Shown here: positions 10,177 through 19,165 of the stretch, one piece after another
How the letters are laid out: the number at the start of each line of letters is the position of its first letter
Numbering within the stretch: the stretch's first letter is position 1
NCBI GenBank assembly: GCA_949317995.1
Contig: OX439045.1
Location: 2,389,174 to 2,453,173 of the forward strand
Direction: 5' to 3'
DNA length: 64,000 nucleotides
Origin: Acholoe squamosa
Lineage: Eukaryota; Annelida; Polychaeta; Phyllodocida; Polynoidae
Position numbers and translations under genes: made by a program
Notes under the pieces: generated by a model
What the model saw: the letters and a program-made list of their open reading frames with translations, nothing else
The model's database searches: none
Told to the model about the DNA's origin: nothing

Positions 10177-10399
10177 TTACTCACTATCCTCCAACTCCTC
10201 GATCTTACTGTCGACCCCCTCAATGTTATCACAGAGCGACCGCCACTGGCTCACTGTGAGGACAGCTCCACCCTTTTTAATGGGTTGCCACAGGACCGAG
10301 TCTGGGTCCTCAGGATCGCCCGCCGTCTCGATCCTAAGCACCGTGTAGATTGAGATCAACGGTTCTCCAGTCAGCTCGGCATCAACCAGAATGCACTTC
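10177..10399 (-). CDS. PC4-like (transcriptional coactivator p15) domain exon
   Basis: A short frame with the PC4 ssDNA-binding domain layout: strand segments (ISIYTVLRIE), then VLWQPIKKGGAVLTVSQWRSL, then a helix DNIEGVDSKIEEL. This matches the KPGRKGI-L--EQW--L------D-A---L pattern at the end of animal PC4. A consensus acceptor (TTTCCAG) lies just before 10399, and a consensus donor ends the minus-strand frame at 10822; the phases agree, so these look like two exons of one gene. PC4 proteins bind single-stranded DNA and act in transcription and replication. Confidence in the fold is good; the role in this element is inferred. Confidence 0.68.
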
Positions 10400-10755
10400 C
10401 TGGAAACCAGGAATTAGGTATATATCATATATACATATAACTCCATTATTATCCCCATAGATTTATCATATATACATACAACTTTATTATTCTCACCATA
10501 GTAGCAGCCTTGGAATTATTAGGATTGTTGTTATTCTGCATAAGATTTTTATGTTTTAATTCAATAATTACTTTAATTAATAATTATATTAACTATGACT
10601 TGGGTATCACCAGTTGTTAATATTATTGTCTAATTCAAAATTCATTGCTTTACAGACCACAGTTAATAATGTCTCATCATATTGTTTGTCTACGGCGGCA
10701 TTGAACAATATAATACACCCAGATAATAATGAATAACTCCTGTATAGAAAAATGA

Positions 10756-10814
<59 letters not shown>

Positions 10815-10821
10815 TACATAC
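10400..10821 (-). other. Probable intron with an (AC)n microsatellite
   Basis: AT-rich, bounded on the minus strand by GTATGT at the donor and TTTCCAG at the acceptor. A pure AC/GT run fills about 10758-10813, just inside the donor end. Confidence 0.6.
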
Positions 10822-11498
10822 CTGTAAGGTTTGGGGATTCCTCTGCGGATGAACTCAGGCTCAAGCCAGCACAATACATCCGACCCCCTCTTAGGACCTC
10901 GCACCATAGACTCGGTCTGCTGTGGGGAGGCTGAGAATGATCCCCGGGCAACTCTAGGCTCGACAATCCTCCTCCTGGGTTCCTGACGTTGAGCGGGGAC
11001 ACTAGAATGGCCTGAGGAGGTGTTAACAGAGGCTGGGGGTCTTGAAGGGGACGACGATGGTGTGGGGCGAGGTGTAGAGGGGCGTGGCTCAGCGCGGTTC
11101 TTGGTTCTACGGACCTTAACAGGTGTCTTGAATGGTGCTGGTCGTTGTAAACCCTCAGCGTCTTCTACTGTGTCTGTATCACCTCCTTCATCTGCATCAT
11201 GATCATTACCTTCATCATCATCATCAAACACTAGAGCTGTGACGGTCTTTTTCTTTGGGGGTGTGAAAACGTCATCATCGCTAGGCACATCATGGTTCCA
11301 AACCTCACTGTCCCCCGGCTGTTCTACAGGTGGTTCAGCGTTAAATGGTTTGGGCGTGGTGGTGTTCTCAGCCCGGGGTGATGCATGTTCTGCACGACGA
11401 GTCTGCTTCCTTTTCAAGACTGGCTGAGGAAAGAAACGAGAAAGTATGTCAATAACAATCTTTAAATCTTCACATAAATTCTGAAATCTTTCATTCAA
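10822..11498 (-). CDS. Acidic, proline-rich protein, probable upstream exon of the PC4-like gene
   Basis: About 225 residues of intrinsically disordered composition: a short helical start (FQNLCEDLKIVIDILSRFF), then Pro/Ser/Thr/Arg-rich stretches, an acidic patch (DDDDEGNDHDADEGGD) and basic patches (RRTKNRAEPRP, RQEPRRRIVEPR). The last residues before the donor (LCWLEPEFIRRGIPKPYR) look ordered. The frame begins with TTG and stays open upstream, so the true start may be in an earlier exon. Host PC4 also has a disordered Ser-rich N-terminal arm, so an extended regulatory arm before a PC4 fold is plausible. Confidence 0.6.
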
Positions 11499-12374
11499 AT
11501 AGTGCCTTATATTACTTATATTTAAATACTCCGTGTTACTATAATGATGACAGTGAAATAAGACGTACCAGAATAATAAGACTTAGCCCAGCCAGATTAT
11601 TAACATGCCCCCCATGTGTAGATGTCTCACGGCAAGATTATTAACATGCCCCCCACCATGTGTAGATGTTAAGACGGTCGGCAGTCTTAGATTAGAGCAC
11701 CGTGTATTATACTGCGAATTACCCCAACAGTGAAAGAGTCCTATGTAAAGTATAGCTGAATGTGATAACTCACCTTAGGCATTTTCAATGTGTAGTTGTT
11801 TTTATATTCAGATAAAAACGTCAGGTAAAATAACCACTGTTTTGCGTCCTGAAATAAGATCCAGCGAGTCTATCACAACATGCAATATTGGTATAGTGCA
11901 GCCCCGGAACGCCTGCACCTTTTTTTATACACCTTGGAGCGGTCAGTGGTGGGTGACCCCTCACACATGCCCCCCCACAGACCAATAACGGCGCTGCTAG
12001 GGCAAAATAAACCCTGCCCTCCAGTAAACCCTCCTGAACCCTCAGGGACCACGCTGGAACCCTAACTTTATAAATATATAGAAAAATACTGCTTCCACAG
12101 CCGCCGCCATCCTGAACCCTATACCCTACACCGCCCTATACAGAAGCACCCTTACAGCTCGGTGTCTTTGTGAGCGCTGTGCAGGAAGACCCCCTAGGGA
12201 AATGTAATATGACCAAACAGCAATAAAAGGCCCCTAAAGGTATACAGGGCCCTGTTAATGAAGGGAAGTGAATCTGCAGACCCTGTGGACGTAAAATTAC
12301 AGATCTTAACCTCAGGTCACAACTGTAGAGTTGCATCCATACTCATTCATACTTTCTATTGGTGTATACCCCAT

Positions 12375-12640
12375 ACTGCATGGGGTAAACCGGCGTTCTG
12401 CCCATAAGAAAGAGGGTAAAACACATAGGGGATAAAAGGCACTGTTCTATTGTAGTTGGGGTATAAAAGACATACACTACACCTTCATGAAGTAAGCAAT
12501 GTCTCGCGCGGTGTAAAACCTTTGAAGATCTCAGGGCGCGTCATGACTCACTTTTACAGCGCTTCAAAGTGTATGGGGTAAAACCACATGCATTTTGATG
12601 TCTCTATGGGGTAACAGTGTACGGCGATGGGGTAAAAGCA
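12375..12640 (+). promoter_or_regulatory. Cluster of GGGGTAAAA-like motifs
   Basis: About eight variants of G-G-G-G-T-A-A-A-A occur in 265 bp, several preceded by AT (for example at about 12381, 12570 and 12628), including GAGGGTAAAA, GGGGATAAAA and GGGGTATAAAA. Similar GGGTAAAAA words lie just upstream of the two paralogous genes (about 16178 and 17198, reversed relative to those genes). The spacing is irregular, so this resembles a factor-binding cluster more than a tandem repeat. Confidence 0.5.
12462..12469 (+). promoter_or_regulatory. TATA box (TATAAAAG)
   Basis: Exact TATAAAAG within GGGGTATAAAAGACA, upstream of the glycoprotein gene. The start codon is ~360 bp away, so a long or spliced leader would be needed. 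Confidence 0.45.
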
Positions 12641-12831
12641 GGTGTTGATATGAGCCTATGAAAAGCACACTAGCAAATAAAACAAAAGGGTAGTAGCATC
12701 AGTCAAGTCTATGTCGGTCGATTGATTGCAGAGAGTTGAAATTCAGATACCCTCTCTTGAAAAGAGATACAGTACGCACCACACATTGAGGGGGACCCAA
12801 GTGGTCAGAATGTGTGAAGAGAGACAGCACT

Positions 12832-14067
12832 ATGGATATCACTAAATCATACGCCTGCCTGATTTCATTCATATCTATAATATCAGGATCATGCGGAATG
12901 TATTACTGCGGTCCGGCCTTGAAATGTCTCTGCGTACCCGACACTCAGTCTATTATATGCAGTGGACAGGGTTTAACATCTGTGCCGGAATTAGGTATTG
13001 AATACAGCCAATACACCAAACTCTTTTTTCAGTACAACGAAATAAGGCATGTACGTGTCACTAAAGTGTATGATATTCTGGATGTACGTAATAACCCCAT
13101 ATCATGCGATGAGTATCTACCCAGATGGGTTCTACAGGATTCATGCCCACTGGAAACACCTCAGCCAGGGAGAAATCATGAAGACGGGACCGTCATGAGC
13201 AAAACAGACGGAAAATTACAGATGGAAACTACAATGCAAAACTCCGAGGAAATCACCACAGAAAATGTGTATGATCTAGAGAACAGACCTGAAACCCCCA
13301 CCCCCTACGGTAGTAGTACATCTAGTAATGCTCAGTCAACTATGACTTATGACGTAATTACAACTCATGATATCATGCGTGGTTTACGGGAGCATGTCAC
13401 ATCTACACCCCGTGACAGTACCTCAAAACCAGAGCTGTCGAGTGAGACTCTACTGAAACCGACCAGTGAGGTCTTAGGAAATGAATTTATTCCGATTGAG
13501 GCACATGCAGAGACTATGGAGGGGACTAAATCATCCAGTATTAGGGGGACTGTCTTGACTTCGATAACAGCTGACGCACATGTACAGACTATGGAAACAA
13601 CTGAGTCACTCAGTATCGATGGGTCTGCCTTAACCTCGGTATCCTGGAAACTGCGTTCAATGTCTGATGAATCTTCCACAACCATTCAACATCCTTCACC
13701 ACCTTTTAAAACACCTTCTCTCGACAATGATAACGCTCCACCCCGTGAGAATGGAGTTGGTATGAGTGAGGCAGGAAACAGTGGGGGTTTGAAAATAGAG
13801 CCGTCTAAAACCCTGAATCATGGTAATATAACCGTGGGTATTGGCGTAACAAAAAACAAAACCCATGTTGTTCTTAAAGGGGAGGTGGAGCTTTATGTCC
13901 CCATTCTATCGGTGCTGGGTGTTCTAGTGATTATTATTACAATAATTACAGTGATTATTGCATATATCAGACGATCTCAGGGTAATATCAGGAGAAACAC
14001 ACAGCATAACAGCACCAATAACACAGCATTGCAGCTTGTGCCTCACATGATTTCAGACTGGCTGTAA
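12832..14067 (+). CDS. Type I membrane glycoprotein with an LRR-cap-like ectodomain
   Basis: Protein of 411 residues from the ATG at 12832; the open frame begins at a GTG 18 bp earlier, but the ATG directly starts a good signal peptide (MDITKSYACLISFISIISGS). Next comes a compact Cys-rich domain with Cys near 26, 32, 34, 43, 92 and 105: C-CVPDTQSIICSGQGLTSVPE is a typical LRR N-terminal cap, and LDVRNNPISCDEYLPRWV resembles the LRR C-terminal cap of secreted LRR proteins, with almost no repeats between. A ~230-residue Ser/Thr-rich stalk follows, then a transmembrane helix (~353-378, VPILSVLGVLVIIITIITV) and a short basic tail. The protein probably sits in a membrane and binds a partner through the cap domain; capture from a host LRR gene is likely. 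Confidence 0.75.
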   Translation: MDITKSYACLISFISIISGSCGMYYCGPALKCLCVPDTQSIICSGQGLTSVPELGIEYSQYTKLFFQYNEIRHVRVTKVYDILDVRNNPISCDEYLPRWVLQDSCPLETPQPGRNHEDGTVMSKTDGKLQMETTMQNSEEITTENVYDLENRPETPTPYGSSTSSNAQSTMTYDVITTHDIMRGLREHVTSTPRDSTSKPELSSETLLKPTSEVLGNEFIPIEAHAETMEGTKSSSIRGTVLTSITADAHVQTMETTESLSIDGSALTSVSWKLRSMSDESSTTIQHPSPPFKTPSLDNDNAPPRENGVGMSEAGNSGGLKIEPSKTLNHGNITVGIGVTKNKTHVVLKGEVELYVPILSVLGVLVIIITIITVIIAYIRRSQGNIRRNTQHNSTNNTALQLVPHMISDWL

Positions 14068-14462
14068 GTATAATGATCGTTAGTTATTATAATTTATTCT
14101 TATAAAGACTTATATGATCATTTAAATGTGTGGATAAATTATCATTTAATTAATCATATACGGTATTATAAACCTAACAATAAATGGAATTGAATAAAGT
14201 GAAACAATAAATTGAGCACATTCGTCATTCATAACTTTTTATTCATGATATAAGGGCTTTGCACGATTCCAGATCCCCGCCATGTAGATCATACAGATCG
14301 TCAATAGAAACACCGTCCAGGATCACACATGCTGATGAAAACCCTGAAAACAGGTATGAAATACATACACATCATCATACATACATACATGTCTCATATA
14401 AGATTGTATATCAGAATGTTGCAAATATTCGACTTCAGTAAGATGGATATTTAACCACACCT
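14068..14462. other. Glycoprotein 3' end and spacer
   Basis: AATAAA signals for the plus-strand glycoprotein occur at about 14179 and 14193. The rest is a possible minus-strand terminal exon (next entry) and AT-rich sequence. Confidence 0.5.
14243..14343 (-). CDS. Possible small terminal exon, unknown gene
   Basis: On the minus strand a CTGTTTTCAG acceptor is followed by an open frame of 32 residues (includes ILDGVSIDDLYDLHGGD), a stop, and an AATAAA that overlaps the stop. The combination looks like the last coding exon of a spliced gene, but no partner exon was identified upstream. Confidence 0.3.
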
Positions 14463-14981
14463 ATGACATACCTTGAAGGTTTCTCACACTCTTCATGCCT
14501 CATTTACTGTGCTTTAAGGTTGACTGACATCATCATCAGAGACAAAACCGCCAACTGTGGGAACAGCGAAACCCAAGCCCACTCCTACCCCACTCAGGGT
14601 GCATCTACTGTAAAACCTGGTGCCTCTGATGACCAATCAGTCTCATGGGAAACTACTCAGCCAGGCACCTGCAGCAAAGATGCAAGTAGGGTTAAGGAGT
14701 CTGGTGCCAAAAGTGCACTACCTGGAAATTCCAGTGAGTCCCTTCATGCATTTACCTCACCACTCCAATACAAAACAGCCTCCACCCCCATTGTTCCAGG
14801 TTTGGGTGGGGGTGAGCTCACAACTCCCTACACCTCCCCTATCATTAACTGTGGAGCGGGGCTTCTTAACCGATGCCTATCATTGCCTGACATAGCATGT
14901 GATATGTCAATGGATTCTGAAATTCCTGAACGTTCGGAATGTATGAGACTGAGGTCTGGGCGTCATGTCAAGAACGTGTGA
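14463..14981 (+). CDS. Unrecognised Ser/Thr-rich protein
   Basis: A frame of 172 residues on the glycoprotein strand, 400 bp after it. The first ~25 residues are weakly hydrophobic (GFSHSSCLIYCALRLTDIII); the rest is rich in Ser, Thr, Pro and Gly, with a basic end (CMRLRSGRHVKNV). No family is recognised. The low complexity resembles the glycoprotein stalk, and it could be an exon or a small membrane-linked accessory protein. Coding status is uncertain. Confidence 0.4.
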   Translation: MTYLEGFSHSSCLIYCALRLTDIIIRDKTANCGNSETQAHSYPTQGASTVKPGASDDQSVSWETTQPGTCSKDASRVKESGAKSALPGNSSESLHAFTSPLQYKTASTPIVPGLGGGELTTPYTSPIINCGAGLLNRCLSLPDIACDMSMDSEIPERSECMRLRSGRHVKNV

Positions 14982-15436
14982 AAGAAATTCTTATAGATTG
15001 AACTAGATACATTCACTGCTAAGAACCTCAAACACCCGTATTATACATGATCTATAAAGTTTCAAACCCTACCGTTACATGTTATGAAACTACAATACAG
15101 ATAGTAGATGCATAAAGTACACCATATAGTAGTACTATAGTAAACCTATACCATGCTATAAAGCTTAATGTGTAGCCATATTATACCGTATCATACCATA
15201 TCTACTTATCTACATACCCAGCCACCCATGTATCCACCTGATTGCCTATCCATCTATATATCTACTGCTAACAGAAATAATAGCATAAAATAGTGTTTGT
15301 TACTCGGTAGTAGATAGTGTTATTACTTAGTACACATATACAGAAAGTTTTTTTCTATGCTACTGTATACACTCATATATCATTCCATATTATGCGATGT
15401 ACTCCAGCATACTGTGTAAATAGTTTATATCTACCC
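14982..15436. other. AT-rich spacer
   Basis: Nothing recognised; many short TATA-like runs and no convincing frame. Confidence 0.5.
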
Positions 15437-16147
15437 TCAACGGGAATCAACATGTCGACCCTCAGCCAAATACCCCAGAGTTTTATATATAGGGCAATAC
15501 GGGCTAGTGAAAATTTCACGACCTCTGAAGGGTGCAAGAGTGCTTAAAACCTTACACTTAACACGATCGGATATAGATGCAGGTAAATACAGATCAAAGT
15601 GATTAAGTATAGTCTTCACACGAGTCATTCCTGGTGCATCATAATACTCAGTGAAAAATACTCCAGGACCTACAATTTCCTTAACCCTCATCAACATAAG
15701 ATTTGCTATCATATCTATGCATGTATTCTGAAGAGAAAATCCTTCAGAAAAATTGTATTTGGCGAGAACACGTGTAGCATTTGCACGAACAATGCATGAC
15801 CGCTCATGCTGTAATAGTCCCGAGGATTCGATGATGCGTCTCATAACAGTATGATCGGAAGAGTCCCTTTTGAAATGTTGAGTTATCAGATTGTGAGAAA
15901 CTCTATACTCCTGTCGTGCTATCTGATGATACATGTCATACATCCTAGGTTCATACCAAGGCATTATATACTGATTCAGTAAAACAAGCTCCATCTGCGC
16001 TGTGTAGTAGTGAATAGGCACCTTTCCATATCCGCAAAAGACAGTCCTGCATTTATTAACAAACTCTTCACGAGTAGTTTCATCCCTTTCGTCGAAATTG
16101 AAATCGTTGAAGCTTTTTATTTCCTCATCAGTTGTTTGTCCGTACAT
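15437..16147 (-). CDS. Unrecognised protein, paralogue A
   Basis: Protein of 236 residues with a clear paralogue just upstream (16389-17081). Shared landmarks in order: M-G-TT-E start, a FCGYGKVPIHYYTAQMELVL block near residue 40, an ARQEYRVSHNL block, a VLAKYNFSEGFSLQNTCID block, VGPGVFFTEYYDAPGM, and TLAPFRGREIFTSPYCPIYK near the end. The fold looks globular and mostly helical, without transmembrane segments or zinc sites. Both copies keep the same motifs, suggesting selection on them. A TATA-like CTTATAAGG lies about 20 bp before the start codon on this strand. Function unknown. Confidence 0.7.
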   Translation of the reverse strand: MYGQTTDEEIKSFNDFNFDERDETTREEFVNKCRTVFCGYGKVPIHYYTAQMELVLLNQYIMPWYEPRMYDMYHQIARQEYRVSHNLITQHFKRDSSDHTVMRRIIESSGLLQHERSCIVRANATRVLAKYNFSEGFSLQNTCIDMIANLMLMRVKEIVGPGVFFTEYYDAPGMTRVKTILNHFDLYLPASISDRVKCKVLSTLAPFRGREIFTSPYCPIYKTLGYLAEGRHVDSR

Positions 16148-16388
16148 AGTTCTAGCATAGATATAACCTTATAAGAGGGGGTAAAAACGCCAAATTAGTG
16201 TATGTATCCCCGCCTGTCTGGAGCGTATAAGTCGGGGGTGATTGAGATGAGTAGCGTCAGCAGCGCCAGCTAGTGAGTAAAAAGTTACTTAGAAAAGTCT
16301 ATTCAATGCGTGTAATGATGTCTTGTCTAATTGATATCCAATAGTAATAAAGCATAATATAACACCCATATCTCTCTCATGTTGTTTA

Positions 16389-17081
16389 CTAATTGTATCC
16401 GCTAGAGTATTTATGGAGCGTCTTATACACATTACATCGAGGGCTGGTGAGAATCTCTCGACCTCGGAAAGGCGTCACGGTTCCAACAATTCTCTGTCTC
16501 ACCCGTTCGTACACTAGGGAAGGCAGCAACAGTCTGAATTCCTCCACTATAGCCTCAACCTGATCCATCCCAGGCATGTCATGGTAGTACTCTGAATGGA
16601 AAATAGCCGGTCCTACAGTTTTCTTCACCTTCTCAACTATTATCTGAACAATTGAGTCAATGCATGAATTTTCCAGAGAAAACCCTTGGGAGAAATTATA
16701 TTTCTTCAGTACGCGCTTAGCTTCAAGAGAGCAAATGTGAGGTCGTGAGCTTGGGGGTATTCCACAGCTAGAAAGAATAGATATCATGCAGCGCACATCA
16801 TACCAACTGTATTGAATAACCTGCGGAACCAGGTTATGGGAGTTGAGAAATTGATCTTTGGCTATTTCATGATAAAGTCGAAACATTTTTCTGTGGTAAA
16901 ATTCCGGTATAAAGGATTGAAGCAGAACGAGTTCCATTTGAGCTGCATAATAATGAATGGGTATTTTTCCATACCCACAGAAAATCTTTCTTAATCCATT
17001 TTTATATTCCTCGTAGGTTGTTTCTTCTTTTTCTTTGAAATTGAAATTCAGTACATCTTCACGTGTAGTACGTCCAAACAT
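16389..17081 (-). CDS. Unrecognised protein, paralogue B
   Basis: Protein of 230 residues starting at the ATG at 17081 (MFGRTTREDVLNF); the open frame extends upstream, but only through a (TG)n microsatellite and non-coding-looking sequence. It aligns end to end with paralogue A: FCGYGKIPIHYYAAQMELVL, VLKKYNFSQGFSLENSCID, VGPAIFHSEYYHDMPGM and VTPFRGREILTSPRCNVYK. By eye roughly 40-50% of residues match. The genes are on the same strand ~240 bp apart, so a tandem duplication inside the element is the simplest origin. Function unknown. Confidence 0.7.
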   Translation of the reverse strand: MFGRTTREDVLNFNFKEKEETTYEEYKNGLRKIFCGYGKIPIHYYAAQMELVLLQSFIPEFYHRKMFRLYHEIAKDQFLNSHNLVPQVIQYSWYDVRCMISILSSCGIPPSSRPHICSLEAKRVLKKYNFSQGFSLENSCIDSIVQIIVEKVKKTVGPAIFHSEYYHDMPGMDQVEAIVEEFRLLLPSLVYERVRQRIVGTVTPFRGREILTSPRCNVYKTLHKYSSGYN

Positions 17082-17089
17082 TGCTGCTG

Positions 17090-17165
17090 TTGTGTGTATG
17101 TGTGTGTGTGTGTGTGTGTATGTGTGTGTGTGTGTATGTGTGTGTGTGCGTGTGAGTGCGTATGT
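17090..17165. repeat. (TG)n microsatellite
   Basis: TG dinucleotide run with a few TA interruptions, just upstream of paralogue B. Confidence 0.9.
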
Positions 17166-17599
17166 ATGCATGTATAAGGTACTACTCCCCCTACTGAGTA
17201 GGTAAAAAACTATAATCAGTGCTGTGTGAATGATGTATAAAATGTCCACTAGATGGCGGCACAGAGTGGCGATGGTGTGAAATGATGTATAGAACATCCG
17301 CTAGGTGGTAGTACTGAGTTATTCCAGCTCTCAACCACACTACACTGGGGTCAGATGAGGATAATTTTCACGCTCTAAGTAGCGATTATCGTTTTCCAGT
17401 GTTAAAACCCCATAGGGGCACCAGAGACAAGTAACAAGAACTCTACTGCCACCATCTAATAGAGCCATGAGGGCTTGTACCAGGATGGTGTCACCTGCTC
17501 ATCACTTCTAGCTATACTATATATTAGCAGCTATTCTGTAAAGGTAAGAGATGCTATCTGTTACCATTAGTTATCTTAACCCTTTAAGGATTGCTATAT
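17166..17599. other. Spacer near the element's right side, with CTCF-like words
   Basis: No gene. It contains CCACTAGATGGCGG (17246-17259), CCGCTAGGTGGTAG (17298-17311) and, in reverse orientation, CTGCCACCATCTAA (17446-17459). All resemble the core of the CTCF motif. The element's terminal repeat was not found here. Confidence 0.35.
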
Positions 17600-17900
17600 A
17601 GACAAAGGTGCACGAGAATTGGTCAGTACTGAGGGTTATCACACGAGGGGAAGCCGAGTGTGATAATCCTCAGTGCTGACCAATTTGAGTGCTCCTTTGT
17701 ATTTATCTCAAGTTATTTTAGTCAGATATGTTCAAAATTCTATTTATTTGGCATTGGAAATTATTTTATCATCAGTTTTTTGACCATTTTGGATGTTTTC
17801 CCTAGCAGTGTGATACGGGGGAGGGTTATCACACTGTGGGGTGTGATACAGAGGTTCTTGGTTAAACCTATGGGGCTCTCGTATTCAACTTGAGATAAAT
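17600..17900. mobile_element. Foldback (long inverted repeat) MITE
   Basis: The segment 17602-17645 is nearly the reverse complement of 17655-17699 (ACAAAGG...GGTTATCACAC versus GTGTGATAATCC...CCTTTGT), giving a ~44-bp hairpin with a ~10-base loop. A second pair, TTTATCTCAAGTT (17702) and AACTTGAGATAAA (17887), and a GGTTATCACAC/GTGTGATAC pair (17825-17850) frame the remainder. No coding capacity. Confidence 0.65.
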
Positions 17901-17984
17901 AATAATTCACAGATGTGATGAAGGGGATCTGCATGCTGTAATGGCCTCTATATAATCATCCAGGCACTGATTTCAACCAGGCTA

Positions 17985-18135
17985 TTCTGAGGTAGCAGGT
18001 TGTCCAATGGGCGTGGCCATTGCTGGAGCTTGTTACCAGTGAGTTCTACTGATAACACCTATCAGATGGGTACCAGTTGGCCCCCGAGAGGACCGCAGTG
18101 AATAGTTGGTGTCATTTCATTGGCTGATAATCAAA
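17985..18135 (+). repeat. Dispersed repeat, GATAACACCTATCAGATGGG family
   Basis: Related copies at about 28395-28520, 30400-30545 (inverted) and 33930-34045 share GGTACCAGTTGG-like and TGCTGGAGCTTGTTACCAG-like blocks and the motif CAATGGCCGCGCCCAT or close variants. Confidence 0.6.
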
Positions 18136-18861
18136 CCAAACAATCAAGTCCATATACCCCTGGCCTTTTCCAGCACATATTCAAGACTGCGATTTTAGTT
18201 GTTTTTTTCAAAATTTCAAAACCCATTGGTGTTCATTCAAGGCTGGTATACAAGCCCCAGCGCGTGTACAGGTGAATACAGTAGTCTACCTGTTCGTCAT
18301 GCCCACCCTTTAACATGTACAATGCCATGGGGCCAGCATGATGCGTGAATGCATGACTGGCAGGGTTCTCACCAGGGCTGCATTCATGCATCTGAAGAAT
18401 ATATAAGGCGTCATTGAATACGGACAGCCTCACCTCGGTGAATACGGTGCAAATTTAATCCCTGGTCATGGACATTTGCATTTATGTCATGGCCTACAGG
18501 GTTAAATTGCTTTTAAATAAAGAAAAACGGCTCAGCTCTGTTCAAAATCCAAGATGGCGGATACCCATTGAGTACGGCCACATTGTATTCCATGCCCCCC
18601 ATGGAATACAACATGTCCAGTACTGTTCTATAGTAACGTATCTGCCATGTGCATGTGCATCAGCTTCCCTTACAGGGTTAAAGTTACCCTTGATTACTGT
18701 CATTAAGTTGTTGGCTAAATGCTGTCATTAAACACCTCGGTGTGTGGTCATGCAGGTAATCCCGGGTAATAGATCTAAATTATCGAGTCTCTATACTGTA
18801 TACCGTAGCGGCTTGTTAAAGGGTCGGAGTCTCAAGTAAGCGTGTGTATAAGAGACAGGGG

Positions 18862-19165
18862 CATATACCGTAATGGCCCATTAGCGCCAGGGCGCTTATA
18901 AATTCCAATACCTCTCTACCCCGGCCCTTATTCGAGACAGGCGCTTTGTTTTCAGTGCTGAAGATCAATTTCAATACCCCTGTACCCCCGGCGCTTATTT
19001 GAGACCAGCGCTTATTTGAGACCTCGGCCAGTATGGTAGGGGTACTGAAATTAATTAAGCACTGACAACAATATTCAAATAAGCGCCTGTCTCAAATAAG
19101 GGCCAGGAGTACAGAGGTAATCAAATTTAAAAGTGTCCGGGGGGCTTAAATTGGCCAGTACAGTA
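18862..19165. mobile_element. Palindromic MITE, TACCGTAGTGGCC family
   Basis: The first half (TACCGTAATGGCC, GGCGCTTAT, CCGGCCCTTATTCGAGAC) is repeated in reverse complement in the second half, ending GGCCAGTACAGTAA. Other copies: 34405-34580, 34712-34907 and 41216-41412; fragments near 19360-19440 and 23150-23215. Confidence 0.65.

Larger units (their letters stand above)
11499..12831. promoter_or_regulatory. Divergent control region between the PC4-like and glycoprotein genes
   Basis: No convincing gene in 1.3 kb. The two flanking genes are transcribed away from it. It includes a ~40-bp direct repeat (about 11598-11628 and 11638-11668, sharing ATTAACATGCCCCCCA) and, on the right, a cluster of GGGGTAAAA-like words and a TATA box (separate entries). 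Confidence 0.5.
1..17081. mobile_element. Polinton/adintovirus-like capsid-bearing element (most of it)
   Basis: Assigned from its parts: an F54H12.2-like major capsid protein end, a protein-primed-type family B DNA polymerase, and a dense set of long, mostly intronless frames on both strands, unlike the gene-poor, repeat-rich DNA to the right. The left end is outside the window. The right limit given is the start of the last recognisable gene; terminal inverted repeats were not found. Frames of 1408, 411, 305 and about 230-236 residues are open, so the copy looks whole as far as it can be seen and is probably young. Integrase, packaging ATPase, protease and penton were not seen here and may lie to the left. 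Confidence 0.75.

Noticed and set aside
10752-11427. Plus-strand frames over the acidic protein and AC repeat
   Set aside because: Antisense shadows and microsatellite translation.
12136-12336. Minus-strand 66-residue frame in the control region
   Set aside because: No coding-like composition and no conserved motif; lies in promoter-like DNA.
16389-17297. A 302-residue version of paralogue B starting at 17297
   Set aside because: The extra N-terminus is translation of the TG microsatellite; paralogue A supports the ATG at 17081.
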